A stretch of 20,306 nucleotides of DNA from Saccoglossus kowalevskii (lineage: Eukaryota > Hemichordata > Enteropneusta > Harrimaniidae): positions 185,268 to 205,573 of the forward strand of contig NW_003149768.1 of NCBI RefSeq assembly GCF_000003605.2. The letters run 5' to 3'. Below the pieces are notes generated by a model, which did not search any database, had not been told where the DNA came from, and saw nothing but the letters and a program-made list of their open reading frames with translations. Numbering within the stretch: position 1 is the first letter of the stretch; each line of letters opens with the position of its first letter. Below are positions 9,855 to 18,519 of the stretch, one piece after another. A program made the position numbers and the translations under genes.

Positions 9855-9978
9855 TTAATACGAGGATACCTCAAAATATGCACGAAAACAGTACAGCGGG
9901 AGTATCGACCGACGCGCTGTGGAGGTCGATGCGACGGCGTACTATCTGAGTTCACACTTTGAGATATCCTCGTAATAA
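9855..9978. mobile_element. 124-bp hairpin / foldback element
   Basis: TTAATACGAGGATACCTCAA (and one more A) at 9855-9875 pairs with 9958-9978, whose reverse complement is TTATTACGAGGATATCTCAA plus A, with two mismatches. The inside continues the stem imperfectly: GTACAGCG..ATCGACC pairs with the complement of GGTCGAT..GGCGTAC. The whole unit could fold as one long hairpin. It is GC-rich relative to its surroundings. No second copy occurs in the window, so mobility is inferred from structure only. It disrupts the candidate frames on both strands. Confidence 0.55.
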
Positions 9979-10389
9979 TCTTATTATTATACATCTTTTC
10001 CTTCCAAGGATACATCATGGGAATGCCGAAATCCAAAAAGTTTAGAATAGAATCAGCGAACTTCTTTGTGTGGAGTCCGGTCAAACCCTGGTGGCAGCCA
10101 TGTTTGTTTGTATTATAGAGGACGCTTACGTGCGTAATCATTCCATATTTGGAATTCGCATTTTCTAATATGGTAGGATGAAAATACCCCGTGAAATACA
10201 GCAAAATTACGGCACGCTGTAACTTATGGCGTTACGGTGACAGATGTATAATAATTTCATTTATGTCTATGGAGAAAAAGGTTCAAAGATGTTATTGTTT
10301 GTTTCAGCTCAATACTTATTTGTTTTGAAGTTCCAAGGTTCACAGTTATTTGGTATTGTTTCTACAGTCTCACGAAAGGTTTGAATTTC
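9979..10389. other. Non-coding stretch
   Basis: No gene was recognised. A 146-residue minus-strand frame (9764-10204) runs through this stretch and through the hairpin element. Its continuity across an inverted repeat and its unremarkable composition argue against a real gene. Confidence 0.4.
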
Positions 10390-10990
10390 AGTAAACACAC
10401 TTATTAATCTGCACACGAGTACACTTTTTCATGCGATTGATATTATTTTATTATTTATTTACATATTTCTGGTTGAAACACTTTTCAAAATGTGTGTCTA
10501 ATGAAATAAATTTTCAAAGAGTTGTGATAGTAAACACTTCATTAAAACATGTCTTCGGTTGAGACACTTTTCTACGTGTCGTGATCATAAACACTTTACG
10601 AAATGTGTGTCTAGTGAAAGAACTTGTAAAAGTGCAATTCTTATACACGTGCTTGATGGAAACACTTTTCAATACGTGTTTCTATTGGAAACACTTTACA
10701 TAATGTGTTATGTGCAAAAACATCTTTGAAATGCTGCAATAAAAACACTAACTGCAAGGGTTTTGCATCATATACGCTTTTCGCAATTATGCAGATTATA
10801 AACACTTTAAGTGTTTTTAAAGTGGGAACAAGCTCATAAACACTTCAAATGTTTTACCACAAAACAGTAAAAGTGGTGTTTTAAAATAACTCATTTATGA
10901 CTTTAAGAAAAACACTTAATGTGTCAATTATAAAAGACTTAAAGTGATTTTCAAGTGGGACAAAAATGTGCCGTATTTTAAAACACTTAG
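10390..10990. repeat. Degenerate dyad array, right block
   Basis: Imperfect palindromes of one type recur. AAACACTTTTCAAAATGTGT starts at 10476, AAACACTTTACGAAATGTGT at 10589, AAACACTTTTCAATACGTGT at 10660, AAACACTTTACATAATGTGT at 10689, and a perfect one, AAACACTTTAAGTGTTT, at 10800-10816. The sequence GGGACAAAAATGTG near 10958 is identical to one in the left block near 8255. The copies are irregularly spaced and diverged, so this is not a simple satellite. Confidence 0.6.
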
Positions 10991-11223
10991 ATTTACAGAA
11001 TATTCCCAATGACTGTTTTTTTAAATGATATAGTATAATTGCTCTAGTGCTAAAGAAACGGAGATGAACTGCTAACACAACTAATTTTAGACAACCTCGA
11101 AATCAAAAAACATCTGTATCTTAAAAACATGATCATGACAAATCTCATCATTTGCAACATTTATGAAAACAAATATATTGCAAATTGGAATTGACGCAAA
11201 ATATTTAAATCCCAGGATCTTAA

Positions 11224-11640
11224 TTGTATTTTACTAATCTATTAATCCATTGTTGGGACAATACATATAGCTCAATATTCATACTAACGATAAATACAAA
11301 TTTGAGAGAATTTCAATGGAAACTGGTAATACTATCTCTTTACACAAATGAAAAACAAACAACATACAAACTAAACTATCCGGAAAAATATCAGCATTGT
11401 GCAGAATTTGTAATGCAGAAATTGAATTGTACTAGGGCATTGTGGGAAAACTTATAATGGGGTATTAAAATTGCGCTCAGAATGTTAAACAAAGTCATTT
11501 TCCTTGGAAACGAGGATTATTCAATACTACCAAACTTCCCAATAATTTGTGAAAAAGAAATAAATCAAAATTCTAATACCTTTAAAAAATATGTTCACAA
11601 ATTCAAAACCTTGAATATATCGTAGAAAAGGAAATTTAGT
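11224..11640 (+). pseudogene. Decayed LINE ORF2 C-terminal fragment (zf-RVT type)
   Basis: The plus-strand frame from 11224 contains TINTNLREFQWKLVILSLYT, matching the well-known pattern T..LR.FQ.KLL.RIL.TN just after the reverse transcriptase domain of L1/Tx1-like non-LTR retrotransposons. It should lead into a Cys-x2-Cys zinc-binding motif. That motif, CRICNAEIE, is present at 11400-11426 but in another frame, and CTRALWENL returns in the original frame at 11428-11454. About ten codons of the usual H..F..C part seem lost. Downstream, KVIFLGNEDYS and FKKYVHKFKTL resemble the usual C-terminal tail, again broken by stops and shifts (EYIVEKEI at 11613-11636 is in another frame). Only the last part of ORF2 remains, and it is inactive. 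Confidence 0.65.
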
Positions 11641-11828
11641 AGCGGGTGAGCACTTAAATCTTCAGAAACGAGTAATTCCTTGTGCCATAACCTATTTCTG
11701 TACCGGGAAACTACTAATGGAATCTTACTAAACGGAATGATGCAAACAAAATGTTTAAACCGCTTCAAGGGCTATGCTTGTCTTGAAAATTTGTTTCAAG
11801 GGATGGGTTTTTTGAAAGAAAATTCCGT

Positions 11829-11873
11829 GGGGAGGGCGTTTTTTGGAATTTGCCTCCCGTACTGTGATTTTCA
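11829..11873 (+). repeat. Dispersed repeat fragment, copy 2
   Basis: GGGAGGGCGTTTTTTGGAAT and the following bases, through a C-run to GATTTTCACCA, match 17-59 in the same orientation with scattered differences. A 71-codon frame covering this region (11680-11895) is probably a chance frame. Confidence 0.35.
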
Positions 11874-11899
11874 CCACATACCTGTATATAAATAAATAA

Positions 11900-12200
11900 G
11901 TTGTCCACGTGATTTCTGTGTACTACTTTACTGAACCATCACATGTCATTACTGCAATAGACATACTGCAATATAATAAATACAGTGTAAATCTGTGTGC
12001 ACGATGCCAGTAATTTTTACCTACTAACTACTACGTAAATATACCAACCAAAGGATAATTCATTGTCAGACATTACTGACTGTTACAATGACGCAATAGT
12101 TGGAGTACATCTGATAAAACACAATAAGCAATCGAATAAACACTCCATCCAAACACAACATAACTAGTTTTTCTTAATGTTTCAAACATTTGAATAGCAT
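11900..12200. other. Non-coding stretch
   Basis: Nothing recognisable. No frame, repeat copy or splice pair could be supported. Confidence 0.4.
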
Positions 12201-12205
12201 TCAAA

Positions 12206-12370
12206 TTAAAGCGGAGGAGTCGTCACCTGCGCATGCGACAGATGGCCATAGCGTGTCATTGTTTACAAAAAAGCATCTACCCATGAGCCTTTGCGTTTTT
12301 AGCGTGCGTTGTTATCGTCGCTTGGGACTCAATTCCCGCGCGTGCGCAAGTGACAACCCTCCCGCTTTAA
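12206..12370 (-). mobile_element. 165-bp TTAA-flanked MITE, copy A
   Basis: The unit starts and ends in TTAA with GC-rich inverted ends. Read on the minus strand it begins TTAAAGCGGGAGGGTTGTCA and its other end, reverse-complemented, begins TTAAAGCGGAGGAGTCGTCA. The inverted ends run about 31 bases and end in TGCGCAYGCG. It is the inverted counterpart of 18350-18514: same length, and about 13 mismatches counted by eye, roughly 92% identity. The TTAA duplication points to a piggyBac- or Sola3-type transposase acting in trans. No transposase is encoded. A 79-codon plus-strand frame at 12190-12429 crosses it and is not a gene. Confidence 0.85.
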
Positions 12371-12875
12371 ATAACTATAGTGAGTCACCAAAGTTTCAAG
12401 AAACATTTTCAAGTGATTACAAATATTGAAACAAATCTTTTGCCCCTTCGCGCTACCTTAAGTGGACGTGTATGACTATCCCAAAAATATGGGAGGGTTA
12501 GGGGGGCTTTTTATCGTTTCGATTTCTGGATATATTTTGGACAACGACTCATTCGTTCACTTTGCCCAAATAATGTTATCTTATCTACCTGCCATTTATT
12601 AAATTGACAGAATGATTTATTTACTATTATACAGATCCATATCACAGTGTCAGTCTGCAGGCAGACTTTATTTAATTTGCCACACCATCCACGCGCTAGA
12701 TATGGCTTCCATACGAACGAGATGAAACCCAACTTCCGGAATAAAAAATTTGCTTGAACAGATCGGAGAATCACACCTAGGTTTACCGAGTACGGTTACA
12801 AGGTCTTTTCATTTTAATCAAGTCACGCTTGGAATTGTTGCCATGTTGATTTTTTAGTGTGAAAATCGCTTTGTT
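12371..12875. other. Non-coding stretch
   Basis: No gene is recognised. An 87-residue minus-strand frame (12511-12774) has no recognisable domain and no splice or start context that would support it. Confidence 0.4.
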
Positions 12876-12889
12876 TTTTAACACAAATC

Positions 12890-12923
12890 CCGCGCATGCG
12901 TTGTGCCACGACCATTGCCTTTT
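12890..12923. mobile_element. Possible single end of the TTAA-type element family
   Basis: CGCGCATGCGTTGTGCCACG followed by ACCATTGCC aligns with the right end of the 7012-7305 element (GCGCATGCGTGGCGCAACGA, then CTACCGCC). Both are followed by GGTTG a few bases later. The opposite end was not found and the TTAA is not intact, so it is a fragment at best. Confidence 0.3.
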
Positions 12924-13192
12924 ACGGTTGCATTTACAATCCCATTTCATATACACCAGACAGTAGGTGGGTAATTATTTGCAGAATGTGAATTTAACAG
13001 GACCTTTAAAAGTAAGCACTGAGTTAGGAGGCTTTGTTTGTTCTTGAACGCCAGTCACATTGTGTATATGTTTGTCTAAGTTATAATACCCTTCAGTATT
13101 CCCTAAGTAAAATAAGTGGGAAAGTAAGGGATATGTACCTTCAATAAATTACTGCAATAATTTCAGTTTTAATTTTCTCTGTGCTTGAACGG

Positions 13193-13214
13193 TAATAATA
13201 ATAATAACAATAAT
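13193..13214. repeat. (AAT)n simple repeat
   Basis: An interrupted run of AAT/ATA triplets lies about 280 bases upstream of the TRIM-NHL start codon. Confidence 0.7.
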
Positions 13215-13269
13215 TAGAGTTAGTAGAGTTAGGTCTAAGCATCCGTTTTATTATCTGCTATTTACATAT

Positions 13270-13287
13270 AGTGGACACGTGACCACT
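13270..13287. promoter_or_regulatory. Palindromic CACGTG E-box upstream of the TRIM-NHL gene
   Basis: AGTGGACACGTGACCACT is symmetric at 16 of 18 positions around a CACGTG core and lies about 205 bases before the start codon. USF, Myc/Max and MITF/TFE factors bind such cores (established knowledge). Its use here is inference. No clear TATA box lies between it and the ATG. Confidence 0.3.
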
Positions 13288-13493
13288 ATTGTATCAGATG
13301 TCAGGTTTCACATGGACTATACTTGATATGGTGACAGTATCCCATCAGCACTGTGGTCTAGTAGGTCAGCGCCCTTTTCATATATTTTCTAACCCGAGGA
13401 AAGAAGTTGATATATTCACCCCGCCTTCATTCAATTGCAAATTGCATCGTGATAGTTTCTGAATCCTTCTCGAACCACGAATCACTGTGAAAC

Positions 13494-15488
13494 ATGGCAG
13501 CTAAAATATCTGTGGGCAGGATTGATGAAGATCTACTGACATGTTCTGTTTGCTTGGAACGTTACAAGAATCCAAAAATTTTACCATGTCACCATTCTTT
13601 CTGTGAGCAGTGTTTGGTGAAGTTGAGACCACGTGACACGATTAAATGCCCCAACTGCAGACAACGTCATTACGTGAGTAATATTCAACAACTTCCACCA
13701 AGTACGATAATTAATTCTGTCATAGACATTATTGAAGAACAGAAAAGGCAGGGAGGTGATAAAACATGCCATGGTTGTGAAGAAAACTCATCAACAAACA
13801 GGTGTGTAGACTGTGCTATGGATTTGTGTACAACGTGCACCAAAGTCCACAGTAAAATGCCAGTTAGTCGACATCATCGTATTATGACTGTTAAGGCGTT
13901 TAAAGAGGCCATAAGGACAAAATCGATAGTTTTTCCTGCAGTTCACTGCACTTCTCATAAAGATAAACTTATTGAACTTTACTGTGAGAAATGTCAAATA
14001 ACTATCTGTCATTTATGTTTGAGGTCAAATCACAAAGGTCATGAATTGATTGACTTACAAGCCGCAGCAGATAGATTCTGTAAGATGGCATCAGATCACA
14101 TAAAACTCTTGAAAACAAAGCAAAGTGAAGCAAAACAAAGCAAAATAAAGGCCATTAAACGAAATGGAGAATTAGCAAAACAACATTTGCAGCGAAAACA
14201 ACAAATAAAGCAACATTCACAGGAAACTATTGAGAAATTAACAAAAATAATAAAACAGGAAGAAAGCAGTCACTTGAGTAAATTAAAAACTGATTATGAC
14301 AAAATGAACGAAGAGATCAACAAAGAAAGGCATCAGTGTGAAACAACCGAGAAACTACTGAAAAGTACAATAACGTTTATAAACAATTTATTAAACTATA
14401 GCAGTGCTGCACAGCTGATGAAAACTAGTAAAGAAACAACAAATCAACTGGAAACTATGATGTCACTTGATACAACATGGATTGATAAAAATAAATCACT
14501 TCCAAAGTTTTATCCTGGTGACATCACCCTGCAAGGCATGCTGGGAACATTTCAGTCTATGGAGGTAGATTCTGTCTCACATTCACATCAGCAAACACAA
14601 GAATCATCACATGTTATAAATGCACCAATGAAATTGGAGGCAATCTCATGGCTAGCAGGCAGTTTTCCAGGGTTGTTCGTTAACCCACTGGGAGTGTGCA
14701 TCAATAAATGTGGTGATATCGTGGTGGCAGATAATAAGAATAAAAGACTTCAAATTATAGATATTGTGGAAGATAATTTATTTGGGATTTCATTTAAATA
14801 TGTCGATCAAAAGTCACAGTTACAATTTACAGGATATAGTAAACCAGTCAGACCCATAGATGTAGCAGTGTCAGTAGATAATACATATATTACAAATGGG
14901 TATTTGAAAGGCAATGAAGCAAATAATCAGGTGATTGTATGTAATCAATATGGGAAGGTTATAAAGTGTTTTGGTGGAAAAGAATTACAGGATCCGTGTG
15001 GAATTGCTATCAACCATAATAATGGTATTGTATATGTGGTTGATAGTGATTCAAATTGTATAAGATTATATGAAATAACGGGTTACAAGTACATTAAGTC
15101 AGTTGGTAGTAAGGGTCAAGGGTCATGTCAGTTTGAATATCCAATGTTCATAGCTATGAATAGTAAGGGATGTCTAATAGTCTCAGATGCAGGGAACGAT
15201 CGTATTCAAGTTCTCACATCTGATGGATTATTTATGTTTGCATTCAGTGGTTGTCCAAATGACAAGTTTGACTGGCCCTGTGGCATTGCTACTGATAAGA
15301 ATGATAATATTTATGTATGTGATAGTAACAACCATAGAGTGCAGATGTTTAACAGTAAAGGTGAATTTATAACCAATATTGCTAGTGGTAGATATGTATT
15401 GAATGGCCCTAGAGGTATAGCAATTACTAATGATGGTAAAGTTGTAGTCACTGATGCATGTTCTCGTGTTAACATTTTTTCATATTAA
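13494..15488 (+). CDS. TRIM-NHL family RING-type E3 ubiquitin ligase (RING, B-box1, B-box2, coiled coil, NHL)
   Basis: The 664-residue protein is encoded without introns. The RING finger uses C17, C20, C32, H34, C37, C40, C52 and C55, all spaced as expected for C3HC4, so it should bind an E2 and transfer ubiquitin. B-box1 has C92/C95/C104/C107/C112/C115/H119/H128. B-box2 has C152/H155/C164/C167/C172/C175/H180/H183. Residues about 190-300 are Lys/Gln/Glu-rich with heptad-like spacing, a dimerising coiled coil. From about 397 there are six NHL-like blades (about 397-421, 451-492, 500-526, 549-583, 594-627 and 637-664) with PxGIAI...IYVxDSxNxRVQxF signatures, forming a propeller for protein or RNA binding. 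The filamin domain found between coiled coil and NHL in TRIM2, TRIM3 and TRIM71 is absent: the linker at about 330-390 is short. The protein probably acts in the cytoplasm; there is no signal peptide or membrane segment. The start is the first in-frame Met, with A at -3 and G at +4. Orthology to a named vertebrate TRIM is not claimed. Such genes are often expanded in invertebrates, with proposed immune or developmental roles. Confidence 0.95.
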   Translation: MAAKISVGRIDEDLLTCSVCLERYKNPKILPCHHSFCEQCLVKLRPRDTIKCPNCRQRHYVSNIQQLPPSTIINSVIDIIEEQKRQGGDKTCHGCEENSSTNRCVDCAMDLCTTCTKVHSKMPVSRHHRIMTVKAFKEAIRTKSIVFPAVHCTSHKDKLIELYCEKCQITICHLCLRSNHKGHELIDLQAAADRFCKMASDHIKLLKTKQSEAKQSKIKAIKRNGELAKQHLQRKQQIKQHSQETIEKLTKIIKQEESSHLSKLKTDYDKMNEEINKERHQCETTEKLLKSTITFINNLLNYSSAAQLMKTSKETTNQLETMMSLDTTWIDKNKSLPKFYPGDITLQGMLGTFQSMEVDSVSHSHQQTQESSHVINAPMKLEAISWLAGSFPGLFVNPLGVCINKCGDIVVADNKNKRLQIIDIVEDNLFGISFKYVDQKSQLQFTGYSKPVRPIDVAVSVDNTYITNGYLKGNEANNQVIVCNQYGKVIKCFGGKELQDPCGIAINHNNGIVYVVDSDSNCIRLYEITGYKYIKSVGSKGQGSCQFEYPMFIAMNSKGCLIVSDAGNDRIQVLTSDGLFMFAFSGCPNDKFDWPCGIATDKNDNIYVCDSNNHRVQMFNSKGEFITNIASGRYVLNGPRGIAITNDGKVVVTDACSRVNIFSY

Positions 15489-16275
15489 AAACAAAGAAAT
15501 CTTTATTTATTTAAAGTTGATTGTCATTGTTCTGAAGTGTAGACATGTTTTCATAACTACTTACCATAATACAATTAATATTATGTAATCAGTTATTATT
15601 TTAATTTTTAACTAATGGACAATTTAATTTTAGTTAACGCTACTTAAACTTCCCATTGTAATTCACATTGTAAAAGTTTATTGATAATTATAACAATGTT
15701 TGTCTTGTTTCATCAACAAAGATGAATTTTGGTTACCGGAAAATACACTTGGTGGATCTGCGTGGTGCCACTGTTGGGCATTTGTTCGAATTAAATGCTG
15801 GCCACCAGAATACCATGAACTTGCATATATTCACCTCTAATTACATTGATTTAAAAAGCTGTCTGAACAACTTGTTTGTTTAAAAGATACTGGAATGTCT
15901 TTTGAAGCAAACATGAGGTCATCCGACCAGTGAATAGTTGCACAAATGCATTGTATTTGCATAAACTCAAGATGGCCAGCATAGTATTATACTATTGATT
16001 TCTCTACAGAACATTTGGATAGTATACCATTTAGAATACTATTTTCAAATACTTCCAGTTTCTGTTGTTACTTGTATGTTGAAATTCTACGTGATGTATT
16101 TATATAGATTCATAAATTATGTCTATTATGTGGAACCGTAATATATGCCTCTATTGCGCATACAGTGAAACAAGCTGAGAAATGGTCTTTGTATTATTCT
16201 ATTAGCACACAACTATAATAAGTTAATATTGTATATCAGATATTGAACATTCTGTAATGAATATACACAAATAAA
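15489..16275 (+). other. Putative 3' UTR and poly(A) signal of the TRIM-NHL gene
   Basis: AT-rich non-coding sequence follows the stop codon. The first canonical AATAAA that I see is at 16270-16275, followed by a GT-rich stretch (CTGTTGTTGTTTT, from about 16284) as expected for a cleavage site. This would give a 3' UTR of about 790 bases. Earlier non-canonical signals cannot be excluded. Confidence 0.45.
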
Positions 16276-16299
16276 CTGAACCACTGTTGTTGTTTTAAT

Positions 16300-17290
16300 A
16301 ATGAGACCATACATATAACTGATATATCCTAATCTCATACATACACAGTGATTTGTAAACTCAAATAATTGTCAAGAACTTGTAACACTATGAAATGTAC
16401 TGGGTCTATTAAAGCAAAATTGTACTAATGAACATGTTAACTAATTAAGTATGGTTCGTCATCGATCTTTCTAACTCATCTCTTATTGGCTTCTAGTACA
16501 TGGTAGTTTTATACTTGCATGTTAACGCTTCGATGATACAGGATTCTGTCACATAAACAGCATATCAGATTAAATACTTTATTGGAGCAAACGCCACACT
16601 ATCGTGTATTGGTATTTGAAACAACGATGTGCAAACGTGATAACATCACACATTAAACAATTATTAATTACTGTACCATGTCTAAAAGCATGTTTCCATA
16701 CATTAACTGGCAAATGTACATATTCTCAATAAATGTCTTAGTTGTGATACTGGTAGTAGTGAATTGAGGTTTTGTGACCTCTTGTCTTTGCCAACCTGGT
16801 TCACCAGTGACAGGACTTTAACTTTGTTAATACTGATATAAAATACGACTGTATTACAACGTGTTAGAGCATACATAGGCAACATGTCTTGTGCTATATT
16901 GTATGTATGTGCAATGGTAATGTTTCATTACCATATTTATAATTATAACATGTTATCATGGACAATCTATTGAACATATGGTGGAATTAGTGTGTAATTG
17001 GTCATTCCTGACTAGGAATTAAAGTTTTCCAAAATTTATGAAATATCACTACCCAAAAAATATATTTGACAAGTGGCTTAATGAAGGCATATGACAGGAT
17101 GACAGATGACAATATAACATACTGTGACCTCAATTAATATGCATAATATTGCATATGCAGGTGCAACCACTACTATTATATAATCTATGAGACCGAGATT
17201 TAAATATGAATCTCATTCCATTCACTTATATATGTACTTGTAGACGTGGCAATCATGTAAATAATTACAAGCAAACAAAAATTAACGTAA
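16300..17290. other. Non-coding stretch
   Basis: Nothing recognisable was found. The single short minus-strand frame at 16703-16885 has no domain or splice context. Confidence 0.45.
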
Positions 17291-17299
17291 TAACACGAA

Positions 17300-17382
17300 T
17301 TACTATATTCGAACGCGCGCAAACGGAGTAGCGTCTCGCCACGGGAGGCGATCACACACTAACCACTCGACCAAACTAACTG
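17300..17382 (-). pseudogene. tRNA-like sequence: SINE head or tRNA pseudogene
   Basis: On the minus strand TGGTCGAGTGGTTAG fits the RNA polymerase III A box and D arm. A hairpin, TCGCC..GGCGA, stands where the anticodon arm belongs. GCGTTCGAATA lies where the T loop and B box belong (B-box core at about 17306-17314). The seven bases before position 8 do not pair with the 3' side and the T stem is broken, so it is not a functional tRNA. The long spacing between anticodon arm and T arm suggests a Ser/Leu-type (class II) ancestor. This plus the decay fits a tRNA-derived SINE or an old pseudogene. Confidence 0.5.
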
Positions 17383-17389
17383 ACCCAGA

Positions 17390-18340
17390 GTCTATGTAAA
17401 CGAACTGCTGCAAGGGCAGAAGTGCCATCACTATATGCTAATGCTCGACATAGTGTTTACCTTCATACGACAATTTATGTATTTACGTGCAAAGTGAAGC
17501 CACACTACTGAAAAACAAAATGCTAACACCACCGCGGACATTGCATACAATCGTATCGAAAACGGCCATTTTATAAAAGTTGTCTTCTACTTCACTGGTC
17601 TTATGCGTCTTAGTATTTATGCTTAGCATAGTCGAATAAAATAATATATTTCAATATTCGATATTCGAGAAAAACGCCTTTATACGTCAAACCCTAGATA
17701 CTGCATATCAAATCTGATTTTGCTAGAAACGCTGATATTTTATTTGAATTTGAGTCAGCAACTCTATTTACATAATTGTCATTAAATAGTGCTTTGATCA
17801 CCGTATAACTTGAAAAACGGATTGGTCGTGTTCCGCATTCCGATCTACCATTGTTACTGAGACCAACAATCGACAAATTGTCTTGGAAGAGTTACAATAC
17901 CAGAGTTTTGCTCGTTTGTCTTGCTGATAGCGTTGCACATCGGATCTTTACGTACTGGAAACAATATCAACACTGCTTTTTAAAATAACCGCATCATCAC
18001 TAGTGTAAATTTCAACTGATTACAATTATTTCTACGGAGCGTCGTCTACTGAGGAAATAAATAATCAGCATGTATTCGTTCTACGAAATATGTTTATTAA
18101 TTGTATCGACTGGAGTTGAAAACAAGGACAACATCTCCTAATAACCTGAGAAAAATGTAATGTTATCCTCATTATTATTTAATTCTGTCCCCGCTAACTC
18201 TTTTTCAAATGAACAATTGTCGTCTGTTCGCCACATGGTACTGGATGTTTGATCTAGCCGATTCAAACAAATAATATTTATCACCAATATATAGTAAGAA
18301 TAAATTTCATAACCTTAAACAATAGTTCATGCATAGCGCG
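17390..18340. other. Non-coding stretch
   Basis: No gene is supported. The minus-strand frame at 17694-17876 is short and without recognisable features. Confidence 0.45.
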
Positions 18341-18349
18341 TTTAATACT

Positions 18350-18514
18350 TTAAAGCGGGAGGGTCGTCACCTGCGCACGCGCGGGAATTGAGTACCAAGC
18401 GACGATAACAACTCAAGCTAAAAACGCAAAGGCTCGTGGGTAGACGCTTGTTTGTAAACAATGACACGTTATGGCTATCTGACGCATGCGCAGGTGACGA
18501 TTCCCCCGCTTTAA
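18350..18514 (+). mobile_element. 165-bp TTAA-flanked MITE, copy B
   Basis: TTAA stands at both ends. The left end reads TTAAAGCGGGAGGGTCGTCA and the right end, reverse-complemented, TTAAAGCGGGGGAATCGTCA. It is the same length as the copy at 12206-12370 and in opposite orientation, with about 13 differences. The inverted ends carry GCGCGGGAATT, similar to E2F sites, and GCATGCGCA, similar to NRF1 sites. Confidence 0.85.
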
Positions 18515-18519
18515 TGACA

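Noticed and set aside
9764..10204. 146-residue minus-strand frame
   Set aside because: It runs straight through the 124-bp inverted repeat, has no recognisable domain, and the opposite strand carries a better exon-like pattern at 9783-9853.
8020..10990. Reading the two dyad blocks as long terminal inverted repeats of one large transposon
   Set aside because: The one long exact match between the blocks is in direct orientation, and comparing the outer ends as inverted copies gave only short, weak matches.
12190..12429. 79-codon plus-strand frame
   Set aside because: Most of it is the TTAA MITE copy A. The GC-rich element lowers stop density.
15187..15372. Second frame inside the TRIM-NHL gene
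   Set aside because: Shadow of the NHL-coding frame, with no independent start context or domain.
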